A stretch of DNA of 64,000 nt, from assembly GCA_900491605.1 (NCBI GenBank), contig UESW01001616.1, positions 152,151 to 216,150 of the forward strand. Direction: 5' to 3'. The translations under genes and the position numbers were made by a program. This DNA comes from Calamus simplicifolius (taxonomy: Eukaryota > Streptophyta > Magnoliopsida > Arecales > Arecaceae). Below the pieces are notes generated by a model. That model was given only the letters and a program-made list of their open reading frames with translations, had not been told where the DNA came from and ran no database searches. Position 1 is the stretch's first letter. Every line of letters starts with the position of its first letter. This document shows positions 9,851-21,509 of this stretch, in pieces.

Positions 9851-12800
9851 AGATTCTAGCTTGGAATGTACAAGGGGCCCTGAAACCCTCGTTCCGGTCC
9901 TCCTTTGGGAGGCTTCAGCAGTTGCATGCCTTTGACATCTGCATCCTGATGGAAACTCGTCTTTTTGGGGATAGTCTGGCTCGGCTTCAGAGACAAATCT
10001 CTAGACTATGGGACTCTTATGCCGTGGAGTTAGTCGGTCTCTCTGGAGGTATTTTGGTGTTATGGAGATCAGATAAAGTCAGAGTAGATGCCTTCCACGG
10101 TTGTGGCTAGCAGGTGGCTTTGATCGTTTCGGGGATCTATGCTCCTTGGTTTCTCTCAGGGGTTTATGCCAGCACCGACTTTAGAACTCGTCGTCTGCTC
10201 TGGGATGAGATCCTCTCCCTTCTTGACCATGGTTTTCCTTCCCTCCTTATTGGTGACTTCAATTGAATTCTGGGGGCCTCTGAGAAGAGAGGGGGCAGAT
10301 AGGTTATTAGTTCTCCAGATATCATTGAGTTCAGGGATTTTATCTCCTCGGCGGGTCTGTTGGATTTGGAGTTTGCTGGATCCCAGTTTACCTGGTACAA
10401 TAACCGCCAGGGCTCTGCTAGAGTGTGGGAAAGGCTGGACAGGGCCTTGGCATCTGCCAACTGGTTGCAGCTCTTTCCTTCTACTACTATCACTCATTTG
10501 TCCAGGATTGGCTCTGATCATTATCCCATCCTTATTTCTACTGATGTGACCCTTCAGCAGTCTAGATAGTTTAAATTTGAGAAATTCTGGACTTGTTATT
10601 CCTCTGCTAGGCATATCATTTCTCAGATTTGGCGGTTGCCGATTAGGGGGAGTGCCTCTTACGAACTTTCTAGATGGCTACTTCTAGCAAGCCGTAGGCT
10701 CTCTAGCTGGTACAGGAGGGAGGTCGGGGACATTATGAGGCAAGTGAAACACGCGGAGTCTATTATTTCTTCTTTGCAAACCAAGGAGGATCAGGAGGGA
10801 TTTCTTCTCAACTCGGATCTGTCCACCCTCAAATCTACTTTGGCCATTCATCATTCTCTTATGTTGCAGCAAGAGACCTATTGGCGGCAAAGGTCTCGCA
10901 TTCAGTGGATTAAAGAGGAGGACCGTAATACGAGATTCTTTCATCAGGCTACTTTACGCCGACGGTCGGCTAATCGTATTAGGCGGTTAGTTGATGATGA
11001 GGATCACTTGGTGAAAGACCCTCAGGGGATCAGGGATTTGCTTTTTAGCTTCTTTCAGTCCAGGTGGACCGATTTGTCTGGCGATGGGATCTCTGTTCCT
11101 CCTGTTCTATCTTCCTGCAAGGTTTCTGATGTGGAGAATGATACTTTAATCAGGCCATTCTCTACGGAAGATATTCGCCTTGCTTTATGGGACTTAGGGC
11201 CTGATAAGGTCCCTGGCCCTGATGGGTTCCCTCTTCTATTTTTTTGTCATTATTGGGATATTGTTGGTCCGGACATCGTCCTGGCTATTCAGACTGTGTT
11301 TCAGTGTAATCATATGCCTTATGATTGGAAGCAGACTCTTGTTACCCTATTGCCCAAACGTCCTGATGCTTCCTCTCCCCAGCATTTCAGGCCTATCAGT
11401 CTGTGCTCCACATTATATAAGATTTGTGCTCGGCTTTTAGTTGGTCGAATGGCTGTGGTGATCCCTCATCTCATTTCTCAGGAGCAGGGTGCTTTTCTTA
11501 GGGGGCACAGTATCACAGATAATGCCCTGTTGGCTCAGGAGTTTATGCATGACCTCCAGAGAGCTGCTAGAAGTCAGTGCCTTATGGCTATTAAGCTCGA
11601 TATGGAGAGATCTTATGACAGACTGAGGTGGGATTTTCTGTGCCATACGCTTCAGGAGTTTGGCTTCCATGAGGTTTTTGCTGCTTGGATGATGGAGTGT
11701 ATCCAGAGGCCATCCTTTTCTCTCCTTATAAATGGGAGTTGGACGGAGTTCTTTCACTCTGAGGTTGGTCTGAGACAGGGGTGTCCTCTTTCACCATTTT
11801 TATTCATTTTATCTGCTGACGCCTTATCCCGGGATCTTTTCGTGGCTATGCGGACTTTGGCGATCCACCCATATTCAGCTGGCCCCCTTGGTCCCTCGCT
11901 GTCCCACTTACTTTTCACTGATGACTGTCTCTCCTGCTAGGGAAGGCTTCCATTGGTAATGCCACTACTTTTGCGGCCATTCTTCAATCCTATTGTCGTG
12001 CTTCGGGTTAGAGAGTTAATCTTAGTAAATCTTCGATATGCTTTAGCCCGAAGACGTCCCCTACTCTGAAGAGGTCTATCTCTCGCTTGATGGGCATTCC
12101 TGCTCAGTCTGATCGGTTGTCCTACTTGAGGATTCCGATTATCGGGAGACGGCCACGGTGTTCGGATTTTAGCTTTATAATTAGGCGGATCCGTGATCGG
12201 TTGGATGGCTGGCAGGTTTCTGGGCTTTCTATGATGGCGAGGATTACTCTTATCTGCTTCGTGTTATCTTCGATGCCTAGCTATCTTTTGGCTAATACTG
12301 CTATTCCCCTGGCCTGTTTATGGCAAATTGAGAGATACTTTCAGGATTTTCTCTGGGCATCGATGCAGGAGGGCCACGGTGTTCATCTTGTTGATTGGGA
12401 CACGGTCTGTCTGCCTACGGCCGAGGGTGGACTTGGGATCCAATCGTTGTCTATTAGAAGACAGGCATTGGCTGCCAGACATGCCTCTCGGTTCTTGCTT
12501 GATCCTCATTGTTTATGGAGTTCTTTCATGCGTGCTAAGTATGGTAGCTGGATCTCGTCTAGTCCTACTCAGCCTAACCGGGGGCATTCCTTTTTCTGGA
12601 AAAAGGTCTGTCGTTATACTCCGACTATTTTGCACAGTACCTCATGGATGATTGGTGATGGATCTTCGGTGGACATTACCCAGGACACATGGATTGCTGA
12701 CCTTTCCTTGTCTCGCTGGCCGACTTTTGTGTCTTCTGATATTCCTGAGGGTATGCAGGTCAGTGGTTTTATTTCCCCGGATCGCTCTGGATGGTCATCC

Positions 12801-13923
12801 TCTCGGTTGTCCAGTTCTTTTGGGAATGAGCTCTGCCGGCGTATCCTCTATATCCCTCTCCCTTCGGGTGCTATTATTGATTCCAGGGTTTGGGGAAGAT
12901 CTTGCTTGTCCCGTGCTCCCATGGGGGACCTCCTATCTATTTTCAGACCGCACCCTTAAGTATCGATGGAGTTGGATTGGGTTTGGCATCTTATTGTTCA
13001 CCCTAGAGTGAGACTTTTTATCTGGAAAGTGGCTCGGGATATTGAGGAGGAGATGACAGATCATGCTATATTCTACTGCCCTAGGGCTAGCTAGGTTTGG
13101 CAGATGTTTGGTACCTGTCCTTGATTGTCGGATTCTGGCTCTTATCGCAGCTCTTTTTTTAGGCTATTGAAGCAAGGTAGAGGAAGGGGTACCTATCAGC
13201 GCGGTCCTTTTTGGGTTTATACTGCTTATCAAATCTGATTATCTCGGAATCGGATTCTATTTTCGAATGTGCGACTCTCCCCTGGTAGGGTGTTTATGGC
13301 GACTGTTTCCCTTTATACAGAGTATATCTCCCATCATGGGTTTCTTGATTCTGCGAACCCTGGCCACTAGGTCTCCCCTGCTGTTGCGGCAGCGAACTGG
13401 CGTACGGTTTATATTTTCTGGGAGCTCCCCCTCTAGGGTTTGATAAAATCAATTTTGATGGGAGTATCCGTGGTAGATGTGTCTATCGGCCTTTGTTATT
13501 CATGATGTGGATGGCATGATGCTGGTGGCAGGAGGGTTTGATTTGCTTGATGTTATGGTGCCTCTGGCCGAACTGTATGCGGCATGGGCAGGTATTTCCT
13601 ATACTGTTCGGATCCTGGGTGCCCGTAATCTTATTATTGAAGGCGATTCTATCACTGTCATTCGCTGGATCCGACGGGAGTCCAGCTCCCTCATGCCGAC
13701 TATTTCCTTACTGTGCGACATCTGCTCTATGGTTTTGGAAGCTCCTAATATTTAGATTGGTCATGTCTACCGCGAAGCTAATGCAGTGGCTGATTGGATT
13801 GCTGCTAGGATAGCCTCTCATTCGGACAGCTGGAGCTAGAAACAGGGCGACCCTTGTCCCTCGATCCTTTCTTAATTATTATATTTTAATATTTCAGGTA
13901 TGACCCACCCTAGAGTGGTGTAA
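9847..13923 (+). pseudogene. LINE-1 ORF2: EN-RT-zf-RVT-RNase H, inactivated
   Basis: Endonuclease: MKILAWNVQGA start, METRLFGDSL, LLIGDFN (followed by a stop), QFTWYNNRQG and IGSDHYPIL, the AP-endonuclease-like order; TAG stops fall at 10108 and 10567. The reverse transcriptase is the longest open part (10636-11940): GPDKVPGPDGFP, FRPISLC, IKLDMERSYDR, GLRQGCPLSP and the active site LLFTDD, where LINE-2 has LLFADD. A stop follows at 11938. The next open part (12087-12959) holds the thumb/connection region. The zf-RVT has lost its first Cys pair by a short deletion near 13040 (DHAIFYC remains). RNase H (about 13440-13840) keeps NFDGSIRG, AELYAAW, IEGDS and the final Asp of AVADW, but in broken frames. 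Acts in target-primed reverse transcription; not functional here. Confidence 0.88.
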
Positions 13924-13936
13924 TTACCAGTCTTAC

Positions 13937-13949
13937 AAAAAAAAAAAAA
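13937..13949 (+). repeat. Poly-A tail of LINE-1
   Basis: Thirteen A directly after the ORF2 3' UTR (CCAGTCTTAC), which marks the 3' end of the element. Confidence 0.8.
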
Positions 13950-14202
13950 GTAGCAAGATAAGGTTCAATAGTGGCCTCCCCTGTGGATGGACAGTCGTCT
14001 TGGATGGCAAATTTTTTGGTTTGATTGTTTATCCGATTGATACTTTTTTTAATAGATTGAAAATTTTTAATCTAAACAATTTAATGGATAATAAAAATTT
14101 TTCGTTAACGATTAAATGGATAAATAGTTCAGAAACGATATTGTTTGTCCCATCCTCATTTACCCATCTTCGTACCTATTAATTTTAATATAATATATTT
14201 AA

Positions 14203-14253
<51 letters not shown>

Positions 14254-15180
14254 TAAAAATAAATATATATATAATTCTTACTTTTGCTCTTCCTTTATTC
14301 ACGTGTCTTTTATTTTTCCTTCTATTTTGAAGTTTTGAAGCAGACAAGAGCCTAGCTCATTGGTTCTGAAGTTTTAAAAACCTAGCTCCTTTGATTTAAA
14401 ATTTTGAATCAAACAAGAACCTAACTCCATTAATTTATCATCTTTTTTCACTATCCCATCCACGTCCTCCAACATCTTTTTCTTTGCATTTTTTTAATAC
14501 GCTCATATCTTTTCTTTATTTTTTTTAAAAATATCTTATTTATTTATTTATTGCTTTGAAATTTAAAGAAAATCTTTATTTTTTAATTTTTTTATTTGAT
14601 AATTATTTTTCTTTCTTATTAAATTCAAAGAATCAATCGATATCATCATTTGATTATTTTTTATTAATCTTCATCTTATTCTAAAAAAAATATTTTAAAT
14701 TTTTAATAAATTAAAAATTTTAATAAAATAATGTTATTTTTTTTATATAAATGGATAAATAAGTGCCCGGTGGATACTCATTTATCCGATCAGGCATCCT
14801 TATTTCCGCTCGTTAATTATAACAGATTAACAGAATGAAAAACGGGTATATTTTTTTTTAACGGAGATGGAACCGCCCCGCCATCCCCGTCATCCCTATC
14901 GAGAGCAGCAACGAACCCCATATTAAATAAGTCAAAACACCCACCGAAAACACCGCGGCCAGTGACGGCATTCCCCCGCGTCCGCGTCCCGTACGCGCTT
15001 TAATCACGACCGTTCAGCGCATTGACTCTCGATCCTGATCATGGACCTGTTCGATCATGATCGTCGTGTCAGATATGAACGGTTGTCATTAGCTAACAGG
15101 CCGTCCCGAATCCATGCACCGATTCGGAAATATCCGACTTCGACATTAAACTAACCGACCCCTTCGTAATTCGATCGATC
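13950..15180. other. Intergenic DNA with TA microsatellite and upstream region of the 16-kb gene
   Basis: AT-rich, with a (TA)n run at about 14209-14246 and poly-pyrimidine/AT stretches to 14750. From about 14870 the GC content rises toward the downstream gene. The part from 14870 to 15180 is the likely distal promoter, but I see no certain TATA box or motif. Confidence 0.45.
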
Positions 15181-15382
15181 ACCTGCTAATCCCAGATCGC
15201 CGAACACCACAATGAACAATCTCTCTTTAGATGCCACGTACCCAAAACTCTCATGGGCCCACAATGAATATTGAAGTCCGTCCGCTTTGCCTGGCGAAGG
15301 AACCTAACGCCTCCTTCGGCCGAACGTTTTCTCCTCCCACCAACCGCAAGCCTCTGTTTTAGTCTCTCTCTTCCCTTCTCCG

Positions 15383-15406
15383 CTCTCTCTCTCTCTCTCT
15401 CTCTCT
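15383..15406 (+). repeat. (CT)12 microsatellite in 5' leader region
   Basis: Twelve CT units about 740 bp upstream of the start codon of the glutaredoxin-like gene. CT/GA repeats near transcription start sites are common in plant promoters and 5' UTRs. A regulatory role is inference. Confidence 0.7.
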
Positions 15407-16145
15407 TGCTATTGGGAGGAGAAGAAACGAGAGCTGGGAGAGCATTGCGGCTGGTTTCTCTCCCCATAAATCTTGGAGCGGCCTCTAAATGCCAGTGGAC
15501 AAAGAAATACACAGATAGAGATCGAGAAAAGATATGGTCAGGTAAAGAGGAGCCGGTAGACGAATAAAGAGGTCAGAGTCATCGCAGAAGGTTCCTTGGC
15601 TTTGACTTGTGCATGCCGATTGCGCTCCCCCTTCCTCCATTTGCTTTCTTTTTTCGAAACAATTTTTTTTTTCTCTGTGGCTTTTGATAACTTCGTCATG
15701 GGTTGCGATGCCTCCCTTCGATGACCCACGACCCGGTCTCAACCGAACCCCTTCGATTCTCGACTCTTCTCCCCTCTTTTCTACCTCGTTTCCTCCTCCT
15801 TGCTTCCCTGTTCCTGCCTCTCTAGCCTCGGCTCCACGAATCCAATCTATCGAGGCAATTCGATCCGTTTCTGGTCCTTGGTTAACTTTACCGCATCGAA
15901 ATCTTCTCTCTGGCTTATCGGATTGATTGTTTGTACGCGATTTGTGTTCAAACTCGCATATTTTTACGCTTCTCGCCGTCCCAAAAGTGTCTCCTTTCTT
16001 TGGGAATGTCCGTCAAAATCATATTTTTTTGATCCCAACGCGGTCGCAGATCCCGAATCGTTATTTTCTTGAAATCCTAGATCAAATCTCTCTTTGATTA
16101 CGTGAAAAAGCAGTGCGCTTGAATTCCCTTGTTTTTGCTCCGTCC

Positions 16146-17467
16146 ATGGGCTGCGCGAGCTCGAAGCAGGCCCGCCGGGACCGGCGGCGGAGCCCGTCGC
16201 CGTACGACCGGAGCTATTCTGCCCCCTTACGCCCAGCCGCCGGAGTCGGAGGCCGGAGGAAGGGCGACGGCTACCACGTGGTCACCCTCGCGTCGTCCAC
16301 CCTGGGCTCCCTCAAGCTCGACCGCGGCCCGAGCCCCGATGACCTCGCCGGCTCTGACGAGGAGATGATGAAGAGCTCCAACGACCGTGGCTGCGATCGC
16401 CTCGCCGATGACCTCGGCAAGGCCAAGGCCTGGTCGGATATGATCGAGCGCCGGATCCCGAAGACCCCAACAAGAACCCCACCCAACGAGCCGGAGACCA
16501 TCAACGCCTGGGAGCTCATGGAGGTCTCGAAGACACCAGCCCCCTCCGCCCCACTGCCGCTGCCACCGGTGTCGACCGCTCCTTCTCCTTCCACACCGCC
16601 CGCGCCCCTCCCGGAGCCGGAATCCCTTTCCGGATTTAGATTGGCTAACAGATCCTTCTCCTCGAAGCCCGGCTGGATGCAGCTGAGCCCCGGCGATTTG
16701 ACCGTCTCCGACTTCGATCCCGAGGTCCTCGCCACCTTCCAGAAGGCCCTCGACGAGCTCTCTCCGCCACACCCCGCCCTCGGCCAGCCTCATGAGTCAC
16801 CAGAGAAGGTGACAGAGCGCAGACATTCCAGCGATGCCCCAAAATTTAATGGAATTGTTCGAGCTCGGATCAATGCATTCCAAGAGAAGATTGATGCGAG
16901 GAGGGCTAGTTTCAATGCCCACGCCGCAAAGGTGGCGCCTTTGGATAAATGCCCGCCAGGCGGCGAGGGGAAGTTGGTGTTCTACTTCACAAGCCTCCGA
17001 GGAATTCGAAAGACTTACGAGGATTGTTGGGAAGTGAAAGTAATACTACAAGGATATGGCATTCGCATCGACGAAAGGGATGTATCCATGCATGGTGGAT
17101 TCAAAGAGGAGCTGAACGAGCTACTCGGGGCCGGGTATGGCGGTTGGAGGTTGCCGATGGTCTTCGCTGATGGAAAGCATTTGGGAGGGGCCGACGAGGT
17201 GCGGCAAATGCACGAGGCCGGAGAATTGCGGACAGCATTGGAGGGCTGCGAGATGGCGGCGGTGGCGAAAGGCAGTGGCGTCGTGTGGTATGCGAAGGGT
17301 GCGGCGATGTGAGGTTCATGCCATGCGAGACTTGCTCGGGTAGCTGCAAGGTATATGTGGAGGAGGAAGGGGATGAAGGTGAGGAGGGGGACGAGGAGGT
17401 CGGGGGATTCCGGCGATGCCCGGATTGCAATGAGAACGGCCTCGTCCGGTGCCCGTTATGCTGTTGA
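16146..17467 (+). CDS. Glutaredoxin-like protein (At5g39865/At3g28850 type), frameshifted near 3' end
   Basis: Start chosen at ATG 16146 because it gives MGCASSK, a good N-myristoylation (Gly2) and palmitoylation (Cys3) signal for membrane attachment; the frame runs open upstream but without homology. Residues 1-270 are polar, with a Pro-rich linker and the motif INAWELMEV. A glutaredoxin-fold domain starts near residue 274 (KLVFYFTSLRGIRKTYEDC). It contains IRIDERDVSMH, RLPMVFADGKHLGGADEV and the usual helices. The CxxC active site is replaced (SLRG), as is usual in this plant subfamily, so thiol-disulfide activity is unlikely. The family ends with two Cys-rich zinc-ribbon-like units. Here the frame ends at TGA 17312, while those units (CEGCGD, PCETC, RCPDCNENG, RCPLCC) are intact in another frame from 17285 to TGA 17467. 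A TG doubling near 17283-17288 explains the shift. No intron; GC-rich codon use. It is either a sequencing or assembly error or a recent loss. Confidence 0.85.
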
Positions 17468-17760
17468 GGTCTAGAAATCTTAATTTGGGGAGTTGCAGAG
17501 TGTTTTAGGGAAGTGTTTGATGGATTGTCTAGTACATGTACAGAGATGGGTTGAGAAGTGCAGAGCTAAGGCATCGCTTTGGAGGAACATACAGTTTGAG
17601 AGTTTTGAGAGGTGCATGCAAGTTCTTCTCTGTCTTTAATGGCTCTAATTTTTTTTCTTCATTTTTTTTTTTACTTTTGTTTTTATTTCATGGGTTTTTT
17701 GAGTGGAGAAAACAGAATTGAAGTGCATTGATATGTAATAATAATAATTTTTTTAAAAAA
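17468..17760 (+). other. Probable 3' UTR of the glutaredoxin-like gene
   Basis: The sequence after TGA 17467 is T-rich and contains TGTAATAATAATAATTTTTTT near 17735-17752, a plausible plant polyadenylation environment. The exact cleavage site is not visible. Confidence 0.4.
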
Positions 17761-19639
17761 CTGAAGCAATGCAAGCTGGATTTTGGTTACTTCTTGCTGT
17801 TCTTTACTTTTTAATATTTCTCTTGAAATTTTGGTTCCTTAAATGTATCTTAGTGAGCATGGTTTCTTAAACAAACATATCTAAGTTCAGTTCTCTCTCT
17901 CTTATGCTCTCTTTTTTTTTTTTTGGTTCATTTTCTGTAATGGATTTTTAAGTAGAATAGAAGGAATTATATCGAATTGATGTAAACTAGAAGAGATTTA
18001 AGCGATACTACTTGGATATCATCTCTCAATTATTCTTTTTGTTGTTGTTGTTGTTTTTATGTTCGTTTGTCCGGAAGAGTGTGGCTTCTTATGACCTGCC
18101 TCTTTGTATGTTTGTGTTGGCACCTTCTTATTCTGTTCAAAAATGAGATATGTTGTTGGATGAATCTCAGGCTGTGTACGCTAGCCCGAGTCCTAAAATT
18201 TGTGTGTCTATGCATGCCAATACTACTGTAGTTGTACGAGAGTATCATTTGTGGATCTTAATTTTGTTTGATGATCGAAGTCTTCCTTTTGAAACAGAGG
18301 AAAGTACTCCAAAAATACTCTCCAGTAACTATTGGAGTAACAAAAGCTCTGCTATTCATCTAGGATTCTCTGAATAATGACCGAGGATGACGAAACTGGG
18401 CAACAGCCGGTGCTCTTAGCATCACAGATTCAGCCTTGATTGCTTGTTCTGTAGGGAGATGTCTTTGTTCCTCAGTATTAGTTTATCCTTTTCCTTGCTT
18501 CTTCTACTCTTTTTTATTTTCTAATGAGAGATGGCTGGGCCTTTGTCATCTTTTCCATTAAAGAATAAAAAAAAGGCAAAAAAGAAGAAAAAGATAAGCC
18601 TGGTCCCTGGCAATTCAGAACCTAAACGCGGACCGATTACTCCAAACCTACCTAACTAGTTATTGTCTCTAGAGTGGGCAGGAAGCCAGCAGTTTCCTTT
18701 TCTTTCTTCTACTTTTTCTTTTGCACACTATTCCCTTCTTTAACGAGCTCAACAAACTCATCGCTTATCTGATGGATACTCGGACACCTAACTTGGATGC
18801 AAACCTTCAAGCCTATGGTTTAGTTTAGGGGCTCTTACTGAACTTATGGATAATGGACAGCGTTAGGTGGTAAGATTCTGAATATTAATCTAGTATATAC
18901 TATGCATGTTGTTAGCATTAAGGTGACGTCTTGCAATAAATAATTCAGCCCTTATTTTTATTATCATAGAGAAAAAAAAATGATGAGAATTCTTCAAACA
19001 TAATAGAATGACTTGGGATGTATCTGATTTATTCCCTCAAATACCTGGTTTCCAGGGACTGTTATACTTAAATCCTTTAGTCCGTGGTGGCCATGTTTTA
19101 TATAAGCTTTGTTAGGTTGAGCCCAAGACCTCAGGATGTGACCTAGCTCAACAAAAAAGAGTCTAATATTTAATTTGAATTGATTGCAGATGGATCACGT
19201 TGGGGTTCCTGAATTTTAAGCTGTTGTTAATGCACTAGTACTGTATGCGCATCATAACACAATATATGTACTCTTTTCCTCAGTCCAAGAATACATGAAT
19301 TATATCCCATGCTCCTGATAACCAATTGAAATTAGATTTCATGCAAGGTAAAGAACAGGACCTCATATTTTGCCGCTAGAATAGAATGCTAATAGTTGAA
19401 AACTTCTATGACTCAGATCACACGAAAGAATGCACAAAGTGCTTCTTATCCTTGGAAAAATTGCGAGGACAAACAATGGACATCGTATATGAGGTACATG
19501 CATGAAAAATATAAAATGAAACTTGTGGTCGCTGCTGCCTGAATTCTGAGTTCACGACCACTTTGCTTCCCATGAAGAGGCTTGGGATGCCAATTTTAAC
19601 GGATCGAGTGGGAACCACCTCAACCTACTCGAGAAAAAG
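17761..19639. other. Intergenic, nothing recognised
   Basis: AT-rich DNA with pyrimidine runs. Short ORFs (18057-18377, 19418-19618) have no recognisable motif or codon bias. No repeat ends or RNA genes were found. Confidence 0.5.
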
Positions 19640-20045
19640 ATTTCTTATCTTTTATAAGGATAAGAATGAGTTATAAATTATTTTTATTCTTTTTAATAAA
19701 AATGAGGTAGAAATGAAAATAAATATATTTTTACCCGATCGCATCCCTTATATATACTATACTAATATAGTACTTAAATATAAATTTAGGGATATATAGA
19801 TTAAGTTTATAGACTTAGCAAGTAATTTTTTACTTATATTATTAATTTTTTAATTTTTATAGAAAATTCATATATGGATTAGGGCCAGATGGAGATAGAA
19901 TAGGGATAGGGTAAGGTTGGAGATTTATCATTTCCTATTGAATGAGATCAGAAAATCCTTGTTCATGTTCATGCGATGGGATAGAGACTGAGATAAAAAT
20001 TATTTTCTTTGATGAAGATGAAAATAGATATGAGGTTCCCGGCCC
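19640..20045. repeat. Possible dispersed AT-rich repeat
   Basis: Shares scattered motifs (GCATCCC..TATATA, AGTACTTAAATATAAA, a purine-rich GGGATAGGGTAAGG stretch and ATGAGAT... end) with the repeats at 6965-7310 and 7560-7885. Identity is low and the termini are unclear. Confidence 0.3.
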
Positions 20046-20501
20046 TCCTCGATCACCATCCTGTTAGGGGCTCCTTGTGACCCTTGGTAGCATGAAAAGA
20101 CCAACAAAACTGCCACAGAGGCAAAGGCAACAGAGCATTAGAAGGAAGTCACACTTCCCGAGTTGAGCATTCCATCAGCATTCGCAGATGATATTGCAAG
20201 CATAATGCACTTAATGGACTAATATATTTGGTGGGTTCATAGAAGCGTTCAGTGAAGTGCAAACATTAAATATCTCGTCTTAGCATTGAGAAGTAGAGCA
20301 ACTACAAAGTCGACTACTGAGTAAATGAGAAATATGAGAAACAACTATATATATAGACATGGCCAATTTATCAATGACTTACATTCATTAGCAAAATTAA
20401 TGGTTATCAACACTGGTTTTTTGTTTACTATTTGAAACTTATTTACTATTGAAAGCAAGTCATAATTCTGGTTTGAATTGGTGAGAATGAGCAAAATTTA
20501 C
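20046..20501. other. Probable intron or gene end of the unidentified minus-strand gene
   Basis: Non-repetitive sequence left of the exon at 20502-20575. No further exon could be supported: short open segments exist on the minus strand around 20080-20220, but splice signals are weak. Confidence 0.3.
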
Positions 20502-20575
20502 CTGACGAACGACAGTTGACATGTTCAAGTCCCCACCACACAGTGCTGTAAAGTTTTCAGGCGCTCTTTCTAGGA
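20502..20575 (-). CDS. Exon of an unidentified minus-strand gene
   Basis: On the minus strand this 74-nt segment has acceptor TATTCTAG, an open frame reading LERAPENFTALCGGDLNMST and on to VVRQ, and donor CAG|GTAAAT. Clean splice signals on both sides with a natural-looking peptide make it one of the best-supported exons of the gene whose other pieces lie at 26.3-28.4 kb. I do not recognise the protein. It lies 87 bp left of the Copia-1 5' LTR, which now separates it from the upstream exons by more than 5.6 kb. Confidence 0.5.
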
Positions 20576-20657
20576 CTAGAATAGAATCCAGTACGTATGA
20601 ATCATAACATTAAAAAGACACATAAAGAACGAATTGAACAAACCTTGATCACCTGCA

Positions 20658-20662
20658 ATGAG
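20658..20662. repeat. Left 5-bp TSD of Copia-1 (ATGAG)
   Basis: ATGAG immediately precedes the TGTAGAGCC start of the LTR and is repeated at 26329-26333. Confidence 0.95.
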
Positions 20663-21373
20663 TGTAGAGCCTAGTGTGGTACTCCAAAGCTTAAATCCTA
20701 GGGTGGAGGTTTGTAGGCTCCACAGGGTTAAGGCCCAGGTTGTTGGGTCTTGAGGGGGCTAGTCTATCATTGGGCTGGGTTTGGGCCCAAGGTGTGGATT
20801 GGTCCAAGGGAGTTTTTTAGGGTTTATTATCCATATAATAAGGCACCGATTCATGTGTGGTGTTGGTTTTATTTTGGTGGCCGTCATGGGGACGGATTAT
20901 ATATAGTCATGTAACGATGATGATTATAGATGAATGAAAGAAACCCTTTTCTCCCTAGAATAAGCTATCCCTTCTCTTCTCCTCCTCTCTTTCTCACATA
21001 TAGATGCCCTAGGTTTCTAGGGTTTTATTGCTGCCATCTCTGCCCTAGCCATCTTCTTGGAGCCGCCTCTCTCAAAGAAGAAGAAAGAAGAAACCCTAAC
21101 AGCACCTTCTTCTTGGGCAATGTCTTTTGATTTTCTGGATCAGATCTGAAGGTTCACGTGAGGAAGAAGAGAGACCACGACCCTCTCTTACAATCTTGGG
21201 GCAGAAGAAACCAAGGAAAATCCTAGTTGCTAATCAATCTGGGAAGATTACCAAGATCAAGATCCAAAATTCTGCTGCAGAAATTTCAGCTCGCTTCCGC
21301 ATCTCCACACGACTTGGGGCTGATCGAATGCGTGCTATGCTCCAAGGGTAGAAAGAGGACGATCCACTCTTCA
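20663..21373 (+). repeat. 5' LTR of Copia-1
   Basis: Begins TGTAGAGCC and ends CTCTTCA (TG...CA). It contains the TATA-like TTATATATAG about 235 bp from its start and AATAAG/AATGAAAG A-rich stretches after it. It matches the 3' LTR at 25605-26328 almost throughout. Confidence 0.95.
20897..20906 (+). promoter_or_regulatory. Putative LTR TATA box
   Basis: TTATATATAG within the 5' LTR, in the position expected for the end of U3. The same string is conserved in the 3' LTR. Transcription from it is inference. Confidence 0.45.
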
Positions 21374-21375
21374 TT

Positions 21376-21388
21376 TGGTATCAGAGCC
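21376..21388 (+). other. Primer binding site (initiator Met tRNA)
   Basis: TGGTATCAGAGCC, two bases after the LTR end, is the complement of the 3' end of plant initiator methionine tRNA, the standard primer of Ty1/copia elements. Confidence 0.9.
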
Positions 21389-21509
21389 TCGATGATTTGG
21401 TGGAGAAAAGATTGGATCTTGGGCGTTTCTTGGTAAGATATCAAACCAGAAATTTCTGCAGCAAGTTTAATTTTCTGTTTTTATTGTGTGCATTATTTCT
21501 TGGTTGGAT

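Larger units (their letters stand above)
7931..13949 (+). mobile_element. LINE-1: near full-length L1-type LINE
   Basis: A roughly 6.0-kb non-LTR retrotransposon with a 5' UTR, ORF1 (gag-like), ORF2 (endonuclease, reverse transcriptase, zf-RVT, RNase H) and a poly-A tail. The 5' limit is set where homology to the 5' UTR of LINE-2 begins (CAGTGTCT... against CAGTGTTTGCTTTTAG...). The order and the RNase H at the C-terminus match the plant L1 lineage that carries an added RNase H. Numerous stops, frameshifts and at least two internal deletions make it inactive. I could not find a convincing target-site duplication. Confidence 0.9.

Noticed and set aside
14145..14330. 61-codon ORF with poly Tyr-Ile
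   Set aside because: It is a translation of the TA microsatellite.
16227..16842. Long minus-strand ORFs opposite the glutaredoxin-like gene
   Set aside because: Shadow frames of a GC-rich coding exon. The plus frame carries the recognisable domains.
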